Assembly: GCF_002531575.1 (NCBI RefSeq)
Contig: NZ_NWTI01000008.1
Coordinates: 62,001-126,000, forward strand
DNA: 64,000 nucleotides
Direction of reading: 5' to 3'
From: Bradyrhizobium sp. Y36
Lineage (GTDB): Bacteria > Pseudomonadota > Alphaproteobacteria > Rhizobiales > Xanthobacteraceae
Positions 22,931-32,655 of the stretch are shown here, piece by piece. The position numbers and the translations under genes were made by a program. Every line of letters begins with the position of its first letter. Position 1 is the stretch's first letter. A model generated the notes under the pieces. It made no database searches. It had not been told where the DNA came from and saw nothing but the letters and a program-made list of their open reading frames with translations.

Positions 22931-25900
22931 CTAGAGGGGCCCATTCTCACCGATCAGAGCAAAAGGCCCCCAAAATGCTGGATAAGCATTCTCGGCTCTT
23001 GACCGGTCATTGAGATAATTGAGCATCGCTCGCCGGAGCGCTTCGGCGCGGGGGAGCTTTGAATTGGACTTGAGGATCTCGAAAGTTGATGTGGTAAGAC
23101 GGGTCGCCGCTGAAGACTCGACAGCCCAATGCGAGACCAGCAGCGATTTCGCTCCGGCATAGAAGAACGACCGAGCCAAGCCTGACAGGGCCTCGGCCCC
23201 CGGTCGATCACCGGCAATGGTATTGCAGGCCGAAAGCACGACCCAGTCCGCATTCAGTTTGAGCTCCGCCACTTCACTCGCTGTCAGCAAGCCGTCGTCT
23301 AGCTCTGTCGGCGACGACGGAAGTGACAGCACCAGAGAAGGCTCAGCAACGCCTTTGATGTCGCCGGCGACGAGCGCGTGGGTAGCAAAGTATACGACGC
23401 GATAGTCAGAAAGAGGCAACTGCTTGACGGTTGCCTCGCTTGCATCGAGGCTCAAATGAATATCAGCAGAAGGGGCACCGAGTTTCCTTGCGATCGATTT
23501 GAGCTCGTCCGCTGTATCAGGCAACTCTGAGAGCGACTGTGACAGCATCTCGCGATCGATCGCCGCGCCACGCCAGAACTCGGTGTAGGCACGGGTGTTG
23601 AGGTTGCGGACTGCCACCGCACGTGCTTCAGCCAATGGACGTACGCCCGGCCTGAATACCGGATCGCCGAAGCCGACCAATGGTTTGCCTGCTCGGCCCT
23701 TGTTTCCAATCTCGCGAAGCACTTTCAGGCTTTGAAGCGAAGGAAGCACGGTCACCGCTTGACGTTTGATCAGCCAAGCGGCTTCACGATATCCGCCGAG
23801 ATCGGCAGGCACAGCGGCTGCCGGCTTTTCCGTTACAAGCAGGTGGAATGGTAGCGCAGAGAGTGCGCCGGTCGGCACCACCAGCAATTCCTTCTTGTCC
23901 TTGATCAGGGGCTCGATGGAGCCGAACAAGCCCGAATAGAGGTCATTGGCGAAATTAAGATCGAACAATCGCGATGCGTTGGAAGGATCGGCGGGATTGG
24001 TGATCTGATTGAGGTCGAGACCGCGACGAAAAGCTGCAACCTTTTTCGACAAGGCGGTGGGGCTCAAAGGAATCTCTGTCCAGTCGAAACGGTCGCGATT
24101 TATGGCTAAAACGTAGGTCGAATTTGTGCCACCGGCAGCGAACAGCACCAACGCCTCGTCAACTGACAGAAGCAGCTGCGTCTCCCTCAGCGTCAGCGGT
24201 CGCGGATTTGACAGCGCTGCGTATGCGGGAAATCCCGACGTGATGGCCTTCTGTAAGGCCTCTCTCTCTGTCTCCACGTCAGAAATCCGGGTTCGAGTTT
24301 GGGATTCCGCCTCGGTACTGCGCTTCGCGGCGGGCTCCGTCACCATGGATACGATTTTCCGGTCCAGCCGTTCGGCCTCGCGGGCTAGATCTTGATCCTT
24401 GCGAATGAGTTCGGCCAGTCGGTCGCCCCCGGCGGCGAGCCGCACAGCAAGCTTCCCGACTGCCGCTGCGACTGAGGTTTGGTTCGCGCGCTGAGCAATG
24501 CTGAGCGCGTGATCCATCGCTTCTGCTTGGCTTATGATGGACTGGCCCTGAGCGTTGAGCAGGAACGAAAGAACTGGCGTCTCCCATGCCTTCCCAAGAG
24601 CGACGACGCGCCGGGTAAATGGCAGGCCTTCCGAGAAGCGTCCTTCCTTGAGATAGAGGCCGACCAATTTATTCAGCGGAAGGGAAACGTTGGAATGGTC
24701 CGCTCCAAAAGTCTTTTCGTTGATTTTGAGGGCGCGCAAGTAAAGTGGTTCCGCTTCCGCATATCGCCCTCGAGTTTCATGCTCATGGGCGATGTTCGAG
24801 AGCGTGTCAGCCAAGCGAGGATGGTCGGGGCCCAATACCTTCTCGAAGATGCCCCGCGACCGCTGGTACAGAGGTTCAGAATATTCGTATCGACCTTGTC
24901 TGGAATAGAGCTTGGCAAGGCTCTCAATCGAGGATGCCACGTTGCGATCTTCAGCGCCAAACGCCCTTTCCCGAATTTCCAGAGACTTTCTGAGTAGCGT
25001 TTCAGCCTGACGATACTGCTGTCGTCTCTCCACAAGCAACGTGGCCAGGCTATCCATAGAGATTGCGACATCGGGATGCCAAGGACCAAGCGCCTTCTCT
25101 CGAATTGACAACGACCGCTTGAGCAACCTTTCGGCATCTGAATATTGGCCCTTGTCGTAGTAAAGAATGGCAAGGCTGTGCAAGGAGTCTGCAACTTGAG
25201 GGTGGTCGGGACCGAGAATTTTTTCGCGAATCTCGAGCGCGCGCTTTTTCGACCGCTCGGCGTCGGAATGTCTGCCGACGATCGCATAGAGACTACCGAG
25301 ATTGCCTAGAGCTATCGCCACCTTGGGATGGTCGGGACCAAGTGCTTTTTCCGAGACCATTGCGGAACGCTCGGACAGCGGTACGGCTTCAGCGTACCGC
25401 CCCTCCCGCCTGTAAAGCTCCGCAAGGTTATTGAGGGAGTTGCCAATATCGGAGTGATCGGGACCGAGCGCTTTCTCGCGTATCGCAAGCGAACGCAAAT
25501 AAAGCGGTTCGGCGATCGCATATTTTCCTTGTTCCGAATAAGCGTTCGCCAAGCTGTCAAGGGAGTCCGCAATATCGGCGTGGTCGGGGCCGAGTACTTT
25601 CTCATAAATTGCGATCGCTCGTTGATATCCAGATTCGGCTTCGCCGTATCGTCCCAGATCTGCAAAGAGATTGGCCAGATTGTGCAAGGTATCCGCCACA
25701 CTGCGATCGTCGGGACCGAGTGCTTTCTCGTAGATTGAGATGGATCGCCTATAGAGGCGCTCGGCATCGGCGTACCGCGTTTGGTTCCCGTAGATGATGG
25801 CAAGACGGGTCAACGAAGACGCAACGTCGGGACTGTCCGGACCGAGAGTCTTCTCTCTTATGTCCAGAGCGCGCTCCGCCAACGGCTTGGCTTCGGCATA

Positions 25901-26344
25901 TCGCCCTTGCTTTTCGTACAAGTCGGAAAGTTGAACCAGAGCGCTTGCGGACTGGAGATGATCGGGACCCAGGGCCTTTTCCACGATAACGAGCGCCCGC
26001 TTGAGAAATGGCTCCCCATCGGAATAGCGCTGCTGCTTAATGTAAAGTAGCCCGAGATTTTGCTGCAGGATCGCGACGCGGGGATGATCCGGTCCGAGCG
26101 CCTGTTCACCGAGTGTTAACGCCTGTTGCGCAATCGGGATTGCCTCAGAATACTTCTGCGCGCGGTAAAGTTCATTCACCGTTACAATCAGCGAGGCCAC
26201 GTCGTCGGCGGCTGCGATAGCAGGCAGCAGCGTGCCGACCACGACAGCACAAATGCCGGGGGCAAGAGGTAGAGTTGGATTCGAGACTCCCAGGGCGAGG
26301 CCAACCGCCACTACCAACTGTCGGGCCGACAATCGCCCTTGCAT
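22931..26344 (-). CDS. TPR-CHAT protein (kinesin-light-chain-type repeats plus caspase-like CHAT domain), N-terminal export-like segment
   Basis: 1137 residues from the ATG at 26344, with AGGA seven bases upstream; a TTG at 26359 is an alternative. Residues 8-47 hold two hydrophobic runs ending AIAAADD, like a signal peptide or anchor. Twelve 42-residue TPR units follow, marked by LGPDHP-type blocks at about 83, 125, 167, 209, 251, 293, 335, 377, 419, 462, 504 and 546. After a coiled-coil linker (about 640-700) the C-terminal third is a CHAT protease-like domain. The catalytic dyad is intact: His989 in YFATHALVAGD and Cys1040 in VVLSACNTIAGD. Third codon positions are visibly richer in A/T than in neighbours, suggesting transfer. 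Substrate unknown. Confidence 0.9.
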   Translation of the reverse strand: MQGRLSARQLVVAVGLALGVSNPTLPLAPGICAVVVGTLLPAIAAADDVASLIVTVNELYRAQKYSEAIPIAQQALTLGEQALGPDHPRVAILQQNLGLLYIKQQRYSDGEPFLKRALVIVEKALGPDHLQSASALVQLSDLYEKQGRYAEAKPLAERALDIREKTLGPDSPDVASSLTRLAIIYGNQTRYADAERLYRRSISIYEKALGPDDRSVADTLHNLANLFADLGRYGEAESGYQRAIAIYEKVLGPDHADIADSLDSLANAYSEQGKYAIAEPLYLRSLAIREKALGPDHSDIGNSLNNLAELYRREGRYAEAVPLSERSAMVSEKALGPDHPKVAIALGNLGSLYAIVGRHSDAERSKKRALEIREKILGPDHPQVADSLHSLAILYYDKGQYSDAERLLKRSLSIREKALGPWHPDVAISMDSLATLLVERRQQYRQAETLLRKSLEIRERAFGAEDRNVASSIESLAKLYSRQGRYEYSEPLYQRSRGIFEKVLGPDHPRLADTLSNIAHEHETRGRYAEAEPLYLRALKINEKTFGADHSNVSLPLNKLVGLYLKEGRFSEGLPFTRRVVALGKAWETPVLSFLLNAQGQSIISQAEAMDHALSIAQRANQTSVAAAVGKLAVRLAAGGDRLAELIRKDQDLAREAERLDRKIVSMVTEPAAKRSTEAESQTRTRISDVETEREALQKAITSGFPAYAALSNPRPLTLRETQLLLSVDEALVLFAAGGTNSTYVLAINRDRFDWTEIPLSPTALSKKVAAFRRGLDLNQITNPADPSNASRLFDLNFANDLYSGLFGSIEPLIKDKKELLVVPTGALSALPFHLLVTEKPAAAVPADLGGYREAAWLIKRQAVTVLPSLQSLKVLREIGNKGRAGKPLVGFGDPVFRPGVRPLAEARAVAVRNLNTRAYTEFWRGAAIDREMLSQSLSELPDTADELKSIARKLGAPSADIHLSLDASEATVKQLPLSDYRVVYFATHALVAGDIKGVAEPSLVLSLPSSPTELDDGLLTASEVAELKLNADWVVLSACNTIAGDRPGAEALSGLARSFFYAGAKSLLVSHWAVESSAATRLTTSTFEILKSNSKLPRAEALRRAMLNYLNDRSRAENAYPAFWGPFALIGENGPL

Positions 26345-26359
26345 AGACTGTCCTAACAA

Positions 26360-26874
26360 TTTCTCGAAGATTCGAGATTTCCTAGCAAGTGATCGATATC
26401 AGCAGAACCAAAGCAAATCTATGTGGCGTAGATCACGGTTGCCCCCGCTGCTTTGTCTCGTCAACTCAAGGCAAACAGCGACCCGACGGGCAGCAATGGG
26501 TGCTTCTGACGACTGAACTCTACAAACGATGACTTACCGCCCTTGCTTGGCCTGGGCTCTAGAAGGGGATGCGGCGCGCCTGACATCGAGGCCTATGACG
26601 GCGAGGACTACGATCCCGGTAAGGTTTCCCTGAATTGCTCGAGGCGGACACGCAAGGCGCACAAGCCAGTCCAGGCGGATTTTGGTCAGAACTGGAAGGG
26701 GCTTGCACCGACCACGGCGATAGCGGCCTGCTGAGACGAAACTAGTCAGCTTGGCGCCTTCATCGGGCGCATCCGTGGGCTTGGAAGGCCTGACCTCCGG
26801 GTCTCATCGGGCTTCCCCTGGCCGCCCGTATGCCCTAATGACGCTGCAACGCAAAAATCCCCCAAAAAGACCCC
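26360..26874. other. Intergenic stretch without a recognisable gene
   Basis: About 515 bases between divergent genes. The part next to the CHAT gene is A/T-richer. A 63-codon frame at 26543-26734 has no start signal and no family resemblance. It may contain a decayed gene, but I can name none. Promoters for both flanking genes must lie here. Confidence 0.4.
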
Positions 26875-28497
26875 ATGATCCGCCTCGACAACGTCAGCAA
26901 GCAAGCCGGCCACCAGATCCTGTTCATTGAAGCCTCCGCCGCCCTCAACAAGGGCGAGAAGATCGGGCTCGTCGGCCCCAACGGCGCCGGCAAGAGCACG
27001 CTGTTCCGGATGATCGCCGGCCAGGACCTGCCCGACGAGGGCCAGGTCTCGATCGACCGCGGCATCACCATCGGCTATTTCAACCAGGACGTCGGCGAGA
27101 TGTCTGGCCGCAGCGCCGTTGCCGAGGTGATGGACGGCGCCGGTCCCGTCAGCGAGGTCGCGGCCGAGTTGCGCGAGCTCGAGGCCGCGATGGCCGACCC
27201 TGACAAGGCCGACCAGATGGACGAGATCATCGCCCGCTACGGCGAGGTGCAGCACCGGTTTGAGGAGCTGGACGGCTACGCGCTCGATGGCCGCGCACGC
27301 GAGGCGCTGTCGGGCCTCGGCTTCAGCCAGGAGATGATGGACGGCGACGTCGGTAAGCTCTCCGGCGGCTGGAAGATGCGCGTGGCGCTGGCGCGCATTC
27401 TGCTGATGCGGCCCGACGTCATGCTGCTCGACGAGCCCAGCAACCATCTGGACCTCGAAAGCCTGATCTGGCTGGAGAAGTTCTTGCACGACTACGAAGG
27501 CACGCTGCTGATGACCTCGCATGACCGCGAGTTCATCAACCGCGTGATCTCCAAGGTGATCGAGATCGATAGCGGCTCGCTCACCACCTACACCGGCGAC
27601 TACGAATTCTACGAGCAGCAGCGCGCTCAGAACGAGAAGCAGCAGCAGGCGCAGTTCGAGCGCCAGCAGGCCATGCTCGCCAAGGAGATCAAGTTCATCG
27701 AGCGCTTCAAGGCGCGCGCCTCGCATGCCGCGCAGGTGCAGAGCCGGGTGAAGAAGCTCGACAAGATCGAGCGGGTCGAGCCGCCGCGCCGCCGCCAGAC
27801 CGTGGCATTCGACTTCCCGCCGGCCCCGCGTTCGGGCGAGGACGTCGTCGCGCTGAAGAGCGTGCACAAGGGTTATGGCTCAAAGCGCATCTATGACGGC
27901 CTCGATTTCATGATCCGCCGGCGCGAGCGCTGGTGCGTGATGGGCGTCAACGGCGCCGGCAAATCGACGCTGCTCAAGCTGGTCGCCGGCGCGAGCGAGC
28001 CTGATGAAGGCACGGTGGCGCTCGGCGGCAGCGTCAAGATGGGCTATTTCGCCCAGCACGCGATGGACCTGCTCGATGGCGAGCAGACGGTGTTCGAGTC
28101 GCTCGAATACGCCTTTCCCACGGCGGGGCAGGGCTCCTTGCGCGCGCTCGCCGGCTGCTTCGGCTTCTCCGGCGACGACGTCGAGAAGCGCTGCCGCGTG
28201 CTCTCGGGCGGCGAGAAGGCGCGCCTCGTGATGGCCAAGATGCTGTTCGACCCGCCGAACTTCCTGGTGCTGGACGAGCCGACCAACCATCTCGATCTCG
28301 CCACCAAGGAGATGCTGATCACGGCCTTGGCGGATTTCGAAGGCACCATGCTGTTCGTGTCGCACGACCGGCATTTCCTGGCGACGCTCTCCAACCGCGT
28401 GCTGGAGCTGACCCCGGAAGGCATCCACCAGTTCGGCGGCGGCTACACGGAATATGTCGCGCGCACGGGGCAGGAAGCGCCGGGGCTGCGGAGCTAG
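26875..28497 (+). CDS. ABC-F family ATPase (translation factor type)
   Basis: 540 residues with two ABC domains and no membrane part. Walker A motifs are GLVGPNGAGKST and GVNGAGKST, signatures LSGGWKMRVALA and LSGGEKARLVMA, and Walker B LLDEPSNHLDLES and LVLDEPTNHLDLAT. The linker between the domains (about 240-310) is a charged helical arm rich in Gln and Lys, as in EttA, YbiT and Uup, which act on the ribosome. The exact subgroup is not certain. The last codons overlap the convergent gene, sharing bases 28494-28497. Confidence 0.92.
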   Translation: MIRLDNVSKQAGHQILFIEASAALNKGEKIGLVGPNGAGKSTLFRMIAGQDLPDEGQVSIDRGITIGYFNQDVGEMSGRSAVAEVMDGAGPVSEVAAELRELEAAMADPDKADQMDEIIARYGEVQHRFEELDGYALDGRAREALSGLGFSQEMMDGDVGKLSGGWKMRVALARILLMRPDVMLLDEPSNHLDLESLIWLEKFLHDYEGTLLMTSHDREFINRVISKVIEIDSGSLTTYTGDYEFYEQQRAQNEKQQQAQFERQQAMLAKEIKFIERFKARASHAAQVQSRVKKLDKIERVEPPRRRQTVAFDFPPAPRSGEDVVALKSVHKGYGSKRIYDGLDFMIRRRERWCVMGVNGAGKSTLLKLVAGASEPDEGTVALGGSVKMGYFAQHAMDLLDGEQTVFESLEYAFPTAGQGSLRALAGCFGFSGDDVEKRCRVLSGGEKARLVMAKMLFDPPNFLVLDEPTNHLDLATKEMLITALADFEGTMLFVSHDRHFLATLSNRVLELTPEGIHQFGGGYTEYVARTGQEAPGLRS

Positions 28498-29477
28498 TCC
28501 TTGCCCTTGCCCGCGATCTTGGCGATGGCCTCGATCTCGTTGGTCCAGATCCCGCCGGAATAACCTTGCGGGAGGCGGGCGAATGCGTCCGGCGTATCGA
28601 TGCCGGTGGAGAATTCGCCGCCGCTGTAGGGACCGAGCACGAAGACCGCGCTGTTGGCGCCGGTCATCCGATTGAGGAAGCGATCAGGCCAGCCCCACAG
28701 CCAGGGAGCGACGTTGATCGGTACCAACACCATCGCGTTGTTGCAGGCGGACGGCGTCAGGCCGGTCCAGCCATAGCCGATATAGCGGATTAGACAGCTT
28801 CGGATGGCTGCGCGCGAGATGGTGCGGACGTCGGGGGCGAGGCGCCGGATCGTGTCGATCGGCTCGTCACCGCCATAGACCATGATGGTTCGCCGTCGCG
28901 CGGCCGGCAGTGCGTTCAGCACGGCGGCGAGCTTCTCGCCTTCGCCCGCGTCGCGACTCTTCACGTTGATGAGAAGTTTCTTGTCAGGGAAGGTGGCGAA
29001 CACCTCTGACAATGTCGGCATCATTCCGACGGCCTTGCCGCGAAACGGGAACGTCTCCCCGCCGTCTGCGGTGTAGCCGTAGCCGATGTCGAGCATTTTC
29101 AGCTTTGCCATGCTCTGCTCGCGCGTGACGCCCCGGCCGTCTGTGCGGCAGTCGACGGTCCAATCGTGGAAGACCGCGAACTCGCCGTCGGTGGTCGGGT
29201 GCACGTCGAGCTCGACCACGTCGGCGCCGGCCTCGAAGCTGGCGCGCATCGAGCGCAGCGTGTTCTCCAAATAGTCGTGCGTCGGCGGCAACATCCGCGC
29301 GGCGGTGCAGGTATCGTTCTTCAGGTCGCGCTCGTCGAAGCGTTGCGCCTTGCCGCGATGGGCCAGCAGCACCGGCTTGCCGTTCTGATACGGCGCCAAC
29401 AGACTGGTGTTGTTGATGTAGATTCCGGCCGCGACGGCAATCGTGATTGCCGCGGCCAATCTTAGTTTCCTGCCCAC
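28494..29477 (-). CDS. Glycerophosphodiester phosphodiesterase family protein, membrane-anchored or exported
   Basis: 327 residues from GTG 29477. The N-terminal hydrophobic segment (about 5-22) is a signal or anchor. The GDPD motifs are LAHRGKAQRFDE, then ENTLRSMRASFEAGADVVELDVH with the metal Glu and Asp, and FAVFHDWTVDCRTDG with the catalytic His. Members cleave glycerophosphodiesters to glycerol-3-phosphate and an alcohol. A long variable C-terminal part (about 190-327) lacks the usual full barrel signature but ends in GGIWTNEIEAI. Stop codons of this and the convergent ABC-F gene overlap. Confidence 0.88.
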   Translation of the reverse strand: MGRKLRLAAAITIAVAAGIYINNTSLLAPYQNGKPVLLAHRGKAQRFDERDLKNDTCTAARMLPPTHDYLENTLRSMRASFEAGADVVELDVHPTTDGEFAVFHDWTVDCRTDGRGVTREQSMAKLKMLDIGYGYTADGGETFPFRGKAVGMMPTLSEVFATFPDKKLLINVKSRDAGEGEKLAAVLNALPAARRRTIMVYGGDEPIDTIRRLAPDVRTISRAAIRSCLIRYIGYGWTGLTPSACNNAMVLVPINVAPWLWGWPDRFLNRMTGANSAVFVLGPYSGGEFSTGIDTPDAFARLPQGYSGGIWTNEIEAIAKIAGKGKD

Positions 29478-29619
29478 CAGCCATGCCTCATTCCGAGATC
29501 ATCTTCGTGCGCGTTTGAGGTTGATTTGCGGCACTCCAGGCCTGCGGGGTCGGTGCGCCGAACGACTTGAAGGCCCTGATCGCGTTCGCTACGCTTCTCT
29601 AAAAAGGGAGCGAACAACC

Positions 29620-30495
29620 ATGAGGCAACTGCGGATCGGCGACATCACCATCGATGCGGTGATCGAGCGGGAAGGGCCGTGGCGGCGGCCGCAGGATTTC
29701 TTCCCGGCCTATGACGAGGGCGTGTTCAAGCGCCATCTGCCGACGATGGAGCCGGAGGTGTTCGATGCCGCGCGCGGCATGATGGTGATCACCTACCAGA
29801 CCTTCGTGGTGCGCACGCCGCGCCACACCATTCTGGTCGACACCTGCACCGGCGAGGACAAGGGCCATCCGCCGCCGTTCGATTTCCCCGGCAAGGAGCG
29901 CTGGCGCAACGAATTGTTCGCGCTCGGCGTCTCTTTCGAGCAGATCGACTACGTGTTCTGCACCCATCTGCATATCGACCACACCGGCTGGAACACGACC
30001 TTGCGCGACGGCCGCTGGGTGCCGACCTTCCCCAACGCAAAATACGTCTTTCACAAGGGCGAATATGCGGCTTGGGAGGCCGAGAACGCCAAGGGCAACA
30101 ATCCGCCCGGCACCGTGTTTCGCGACAATTGCCTGCCGATCGTCGAGGCCGGGCAGGCGCTCCTCGTGGACGACGATTACGCGCTCGACGACACCGTCAC
30201 GCTGACGCCGACGCCGGGGCATTCGCCCTGCCATTGCTGCGTGAACATCTTCTCGAAGGGCCAGCGCGCGGTGGTCGCGGGCGACCTCATGCATCACCAG
30301 ATCCAGTGCCGCGAGCCCGACTGGTCGGCGCGACCGGACTGGGATCCGAAGCAGTCGGCGGTGTCGCGGCGGAAATTCTTTGCGTCGGTTGTTGATACTG
30401 ACACGCTGATCCTGCCGGTCCATTTTCCGGCGCCGACGGTGGGGTGGATCAAGCCGCTCGGCGACGCGTTCGACTTTCGGTTCAGACGGGAGTGA
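29620..30495 (+). CDS. Metallo-beta-lactamase fold hydrolase
   Basis: The start at 29620 follows GGGAG by nine bases. 291 residues. The metal-binding motif is CTHLHIDHTGWN (HxHxDH), with further ligands in TPTPGHSPCHCC and VAGDLMHHQ, and a late His in LPVHFPAP. The layout resembles the quorum-quenching lactonase and AttM-like branch, but this branch also holds many uncharacterised hydrolases. No signal peptide, so cytoplasmic. It stands alone, with a repeat element after it. Confidence 0.88.
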   Translation: MRQLRIGDITIDAVIEREGPWRRPQDFFPAYDEGVFKRHLPTMEPEVFDAARGMMVITYQTFVVRTPRHTILVDTCTGEDKGHPPPFDFPGKERWRNELFALGVSFEQIDYVFCTHLHIDHTGWNTTLRDGRWVPTFPNAKYVFHKGEYAAWEAENAKGNNPPGTVFRDNCLPIVEAGQALLVDDDYALDDTVTLTPTPGHSPCHCCVNIFSKGQRAVVAGDLMHHQIQCREPDWSARPDWDPKQSAVSRRKFFASVVDTDTLILPVHFPAPTVGWIKPLGDAFDFRFRRE

Positions 30496-30508
30496 AGTGT
30501 ACCCGCTT

Positions 30509-30594
30509 CGTCATGGCCGGGCTTGTCCCGGCCATCCACGAAGTTTCACGCGCCACGAAAAACGTGGATGCCCGGGACAAGCCCGGGCATGACG
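30509..30594. repeat. Intergenic palindromic repeat, family D
   Basis: Two 32-base arms (30509-30540 and 30563-30594) form an imperfect inverted repeat around a 22-base spacer. Each arm is itself a hairpin built on GCCGGGCTTGTCCCGGC or GCCCGGGACAAGCCCGGGC. This 'GGGACAAGCCCGG' unit is a typical dispersed element of Bradyrhizobium intergenic DNA. Confidence 0.8.
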
Positions 30595-30643
30595 GAATTC
30601 GCGGAGCGATTGATCGCTAACGTGGCCGCGAATGCACAGCGCT

Positions 30644-30892
30644 TTACGCGCTGACTTCACACTTCTTCATGAAGCTGTTCTTGGCTGCGCCGGCGAGCGG
30701 CTTGCCATCGGCGCTGACGGCCTTGGGGGTGCAGGCATCGGCCTTGCACTTCTTCAGGAACGAGGTTTTGGCGGCGCCGGCCAGCGGCTTGCCGTCCTTG
30801 CCGACCGCCTTGCTCTCGCAGGTGTCCTCCGCGAAGGCCGAGCCCGCTGCAAAGGTGGCAACGATCGCAGCCAGGAAAATCCGCTTCATCAT
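30644..30892 (-). CDS. PsiF repeat protein, exported (82 aa)
   Basis: The start is the first of two adjacent ATGs (30892), with GGGAG six bases upstream. A signal peptide (KRIFLAAIVATFAAGSAFA) precedes two PsiF units: CESKAVGKDGKPLAGAAK...FLKKC and CTPKAVSADGKPLAGAAK...FMKKC. Each unit brackets its helix with two Cys. PsiF is a phosphate-starvation-inducible periplasmic protein in E. coli with unknown function. No Pho box was recognised here. Confidence 0.9.
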   Translation of the reverse strand: MMKRIFLAAIVATFAAGSAFAEDTCESKAVGKDGKPLAGAAKTSFLKKCKADACTPKAVSADGKPLAGAAKNSFMKKCEVSA

Positions 30893-31097
30893 TTGTGTCT
30901 CCCTAAACCAGAAATGGCGGCGGGATTGGAGCCGGGAATCGTGGCGCAATCAAGCTGGATAAGGGCCTTGGGCCTGACCGCGCGGCGATTTTTGCGGTGG
31001 ACGTTCGGCCGGCACGGCACGCGATCTGTTGCACTGCTCGCTGACCCCGGCAGGCAACCCTGCTAGGGTTGCCAGCTTGACTGGACGGAGCATCGAC

Positions 31098-31562
31098 ATG
31101 GACGCCGTAACCCCGAAGCACCAGGAAGCCGCCGATCAGCATTCTCACCTGGTTCGACCCCAAGACATGGAATGGCAGACCACGCGCTTCCCGGGCTGCG
31201 AGGCCAAGACGCTGTTGTTCGATCGCCGCACGGGGCTGATGACCGCCCTGATGCGGTTCGCGCCGGGATCGGTGTTGCCGGATCACGAGCATGTCGGCAT
31301 CGAGCAGAGCTGGGTCATCGAGGGCGCGCTGGTCGACAAGGAGGGGCCGGCGGAGGGGATCGCCTGCAAGGCCGGCGAATTCATCTGGCGCGAGGCGGGC
31401 AGCCGGCACGCCGCCTGGTGTCCCGACGGGGCGTTGATCCTCGCCATCTTCCAGGTGCCGAATAAGTTCTTCGAAGCCGACGGCCGCGTCGTCGACGCCG
31501 CCGGTCAGGATTGGGACGAAACCTGGGGGCACACAGGCGCGCAGCAGGCGCGGAGCGCCTGA
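31098..31562 (+). CDS. Cupin domain protein (ChrR-like cupin)
   Basis: 154 residues from the ATG at 31098, with GGAG upstream. A single cupin barrel: FAPGSVLPDHEHVGIEQSWVIEG carries the two His and Glu of cupin motif 1, and FIWREAGSRHAAWCPDG the His of motif 2. This form matches the ChrR C-terminal cupin and related anti-sigma or dioxygenase-like proteins, but the ChrR zinc domain is missing. It should bind a metal and a small ligand. No sigma-factor gene is beside it. It is convergent with the esterase gene 7 bases away. Confidence 0.85.
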   Translation: MDAVTPKHQEAADQHSHLVRPQDMEWQTTRFPGCEAKTLLFDRRTGLMTALMRFAPGSVLPDHEHVGIEQSWVIEGALVDKEGPAEGIACKAGEFIWREAGSRHAAWCPDGALILAIFQVPNKFFEADGRVVDAAGQDWDETWGHTGAQQARSA

Positions 31563-31568
31563 TCGTCC

Positions 31569-32531
31569 TCATGCGCCTCGCATCAGCAGGGCCTTGAAAT
31601 CGGCCCGCGCGCGCTGCGCTTCGGCCCGCGCGACCTCCGAGGCGTCGCCCATGCCGAAATAGCCGTGGATCAGCCCAGGGCCCTCATGGTGCTTGACCCG
31701 TACGCCTGCCGCCTCCAGCGCTCGCGCATAGGCCGCGCCCTCATCGCGCAGGGGATCGAACCAGGCGGTGGTCACGATCGCCGGTGCAAGGCCGGCCAGC
31801 GAGGCCGCCCGTAGCGGCGAAACGCGCCAGTCCAGGGCATGGCCGGGCTCGGCGAGATAATGGCCGCAAAACCATTCCATGGTGGCACGCGTCAGGAAGT
31901 AGCCGTCGGCATTCTCGGCGCGTGAGGGATAGCGCGCGTTCTCGCACGCATCGGCGTACGCGCCGAGGACGTCGGTCACGGGATAGACCAGCAGTTGAGC
32001 GGCGAGCTCGATGCCGGCATCGCGGCAGGCGATCGCGGTGGTCGCGGCAAGATTGCCGCCGGCACTGTCGCCGGCAACGCCGAGGCGTTTTGCATCGCCG
32101 CCAAATTCCGCGACGCGGGTGAATACGTCGCTCACCGCCGCGAATGCGTCCTCGAAGGCGCCGGGAAAGCGCGTCTCGGGCGGGCGGCGATAGTCGACGG
32201 AGACGACGACTGCGCCGGTCTCGATCGCAAGATTGCGTGCCTGCCTGTCGTGGGTCTCGAGGTCGCCTGCAACCCAGCCACCGCCATGGAAGAACACCAC
32301 GGTCGGGGCGGGTGTCGTGCCGATCCGATAGACGCGCGCGGCAAGCGGACCAGCGCCTCCTTTCACATTGATGTCGGCGACGCTGTCGACGGGGGGCGGC
32401 GGGATGGCGGCGCGCGCGGCAGCCAGTGCGCGCAAGGAATCGCGGGCGCTCTGCGGCGTCATCACCGTGGGATCGCGCATCGGCATGAGTGGAATGATCT
32501 GGGCGATGACGGGATCGAGCGGCGCGGCCAT
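31569..32531 (-). CDS. Alpha/beta hydrolase of the hormone-sensitive lipase family
   Basis: 320 residues. Motifs of the HSL/acetyl-hydrolase group: VVFFHGGGWVAGDLETHD (HGGG oxyanion hole) and GVAGDSAGGNLAATTA with the nucleophilic Ser. The acid is in TAWFDPLRDEGAAYA and the catalytic His in GPGLIHGYFGM. It should hydrolyse short-chain esters in the cytoplasm. No operon partner. Confidence 0.93.
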   Translation of the reverse strand: MAAPLDPVIAQIIPLMPMRDPTVMTPQSARDSLRALAAARAAIPPPPVDSVADINVKGGAGPLAARVYRIGTTPAPTVVFFHGGGWVAGDLETHDRQARNLAIETGAVVVSVDYRRPPETRFPGAFEDAFAAVSDVFTRVAEFGGDAKRLGVAGDSAGGNLAATTAIACRDAGIELAAQLLVYPVTDVLGAYADACENARYPSRAENADGYFLTRATMEWFCGHYLAEPGHALDWRVSPLRAASLAGLAPAIVTTAWFDPLRDEGAAYARALEAAGVRVKHHEGPGLIHGYFGMGDASEVARAEAQRARADFKALLMRGA

Positions 32532-32655
32532 GGCAGGTCCTCCAGGGTTCTTGGTCTTGCTTGCCGCTTAGCATAGATTTTGCGCGCCGCATCGGCAACC
32601 GGCCTCGTGTTCGTGTCGCTGCGCGGGCGGATGAAGGGCAGGGAGGTCTCTAGCA

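Noticed and set aside
25600..26230. Periodic DNA pattern in the CHAT gene as a CRISPR-like array
   Set aside because: The 126-base periodicity is the coding repeat of 42-residue TPR units and continues through the reading frame; the units are diverged and there are no spacers.
22931..26344. TPR-CHAT protein as part of a type III-E CRISPR (Craspase) or gasdermin system
   Set aside because: No CRISPR array, no gRAMP/Cas7-11 protein and no gasdermin-like gene within the window, and the protein seems exported.
26543..26734. 63-codon frame in the gap before the ABC-F gene
   Set aside because: No start signal, odd composition and no recognisable family; treated as non-coding.
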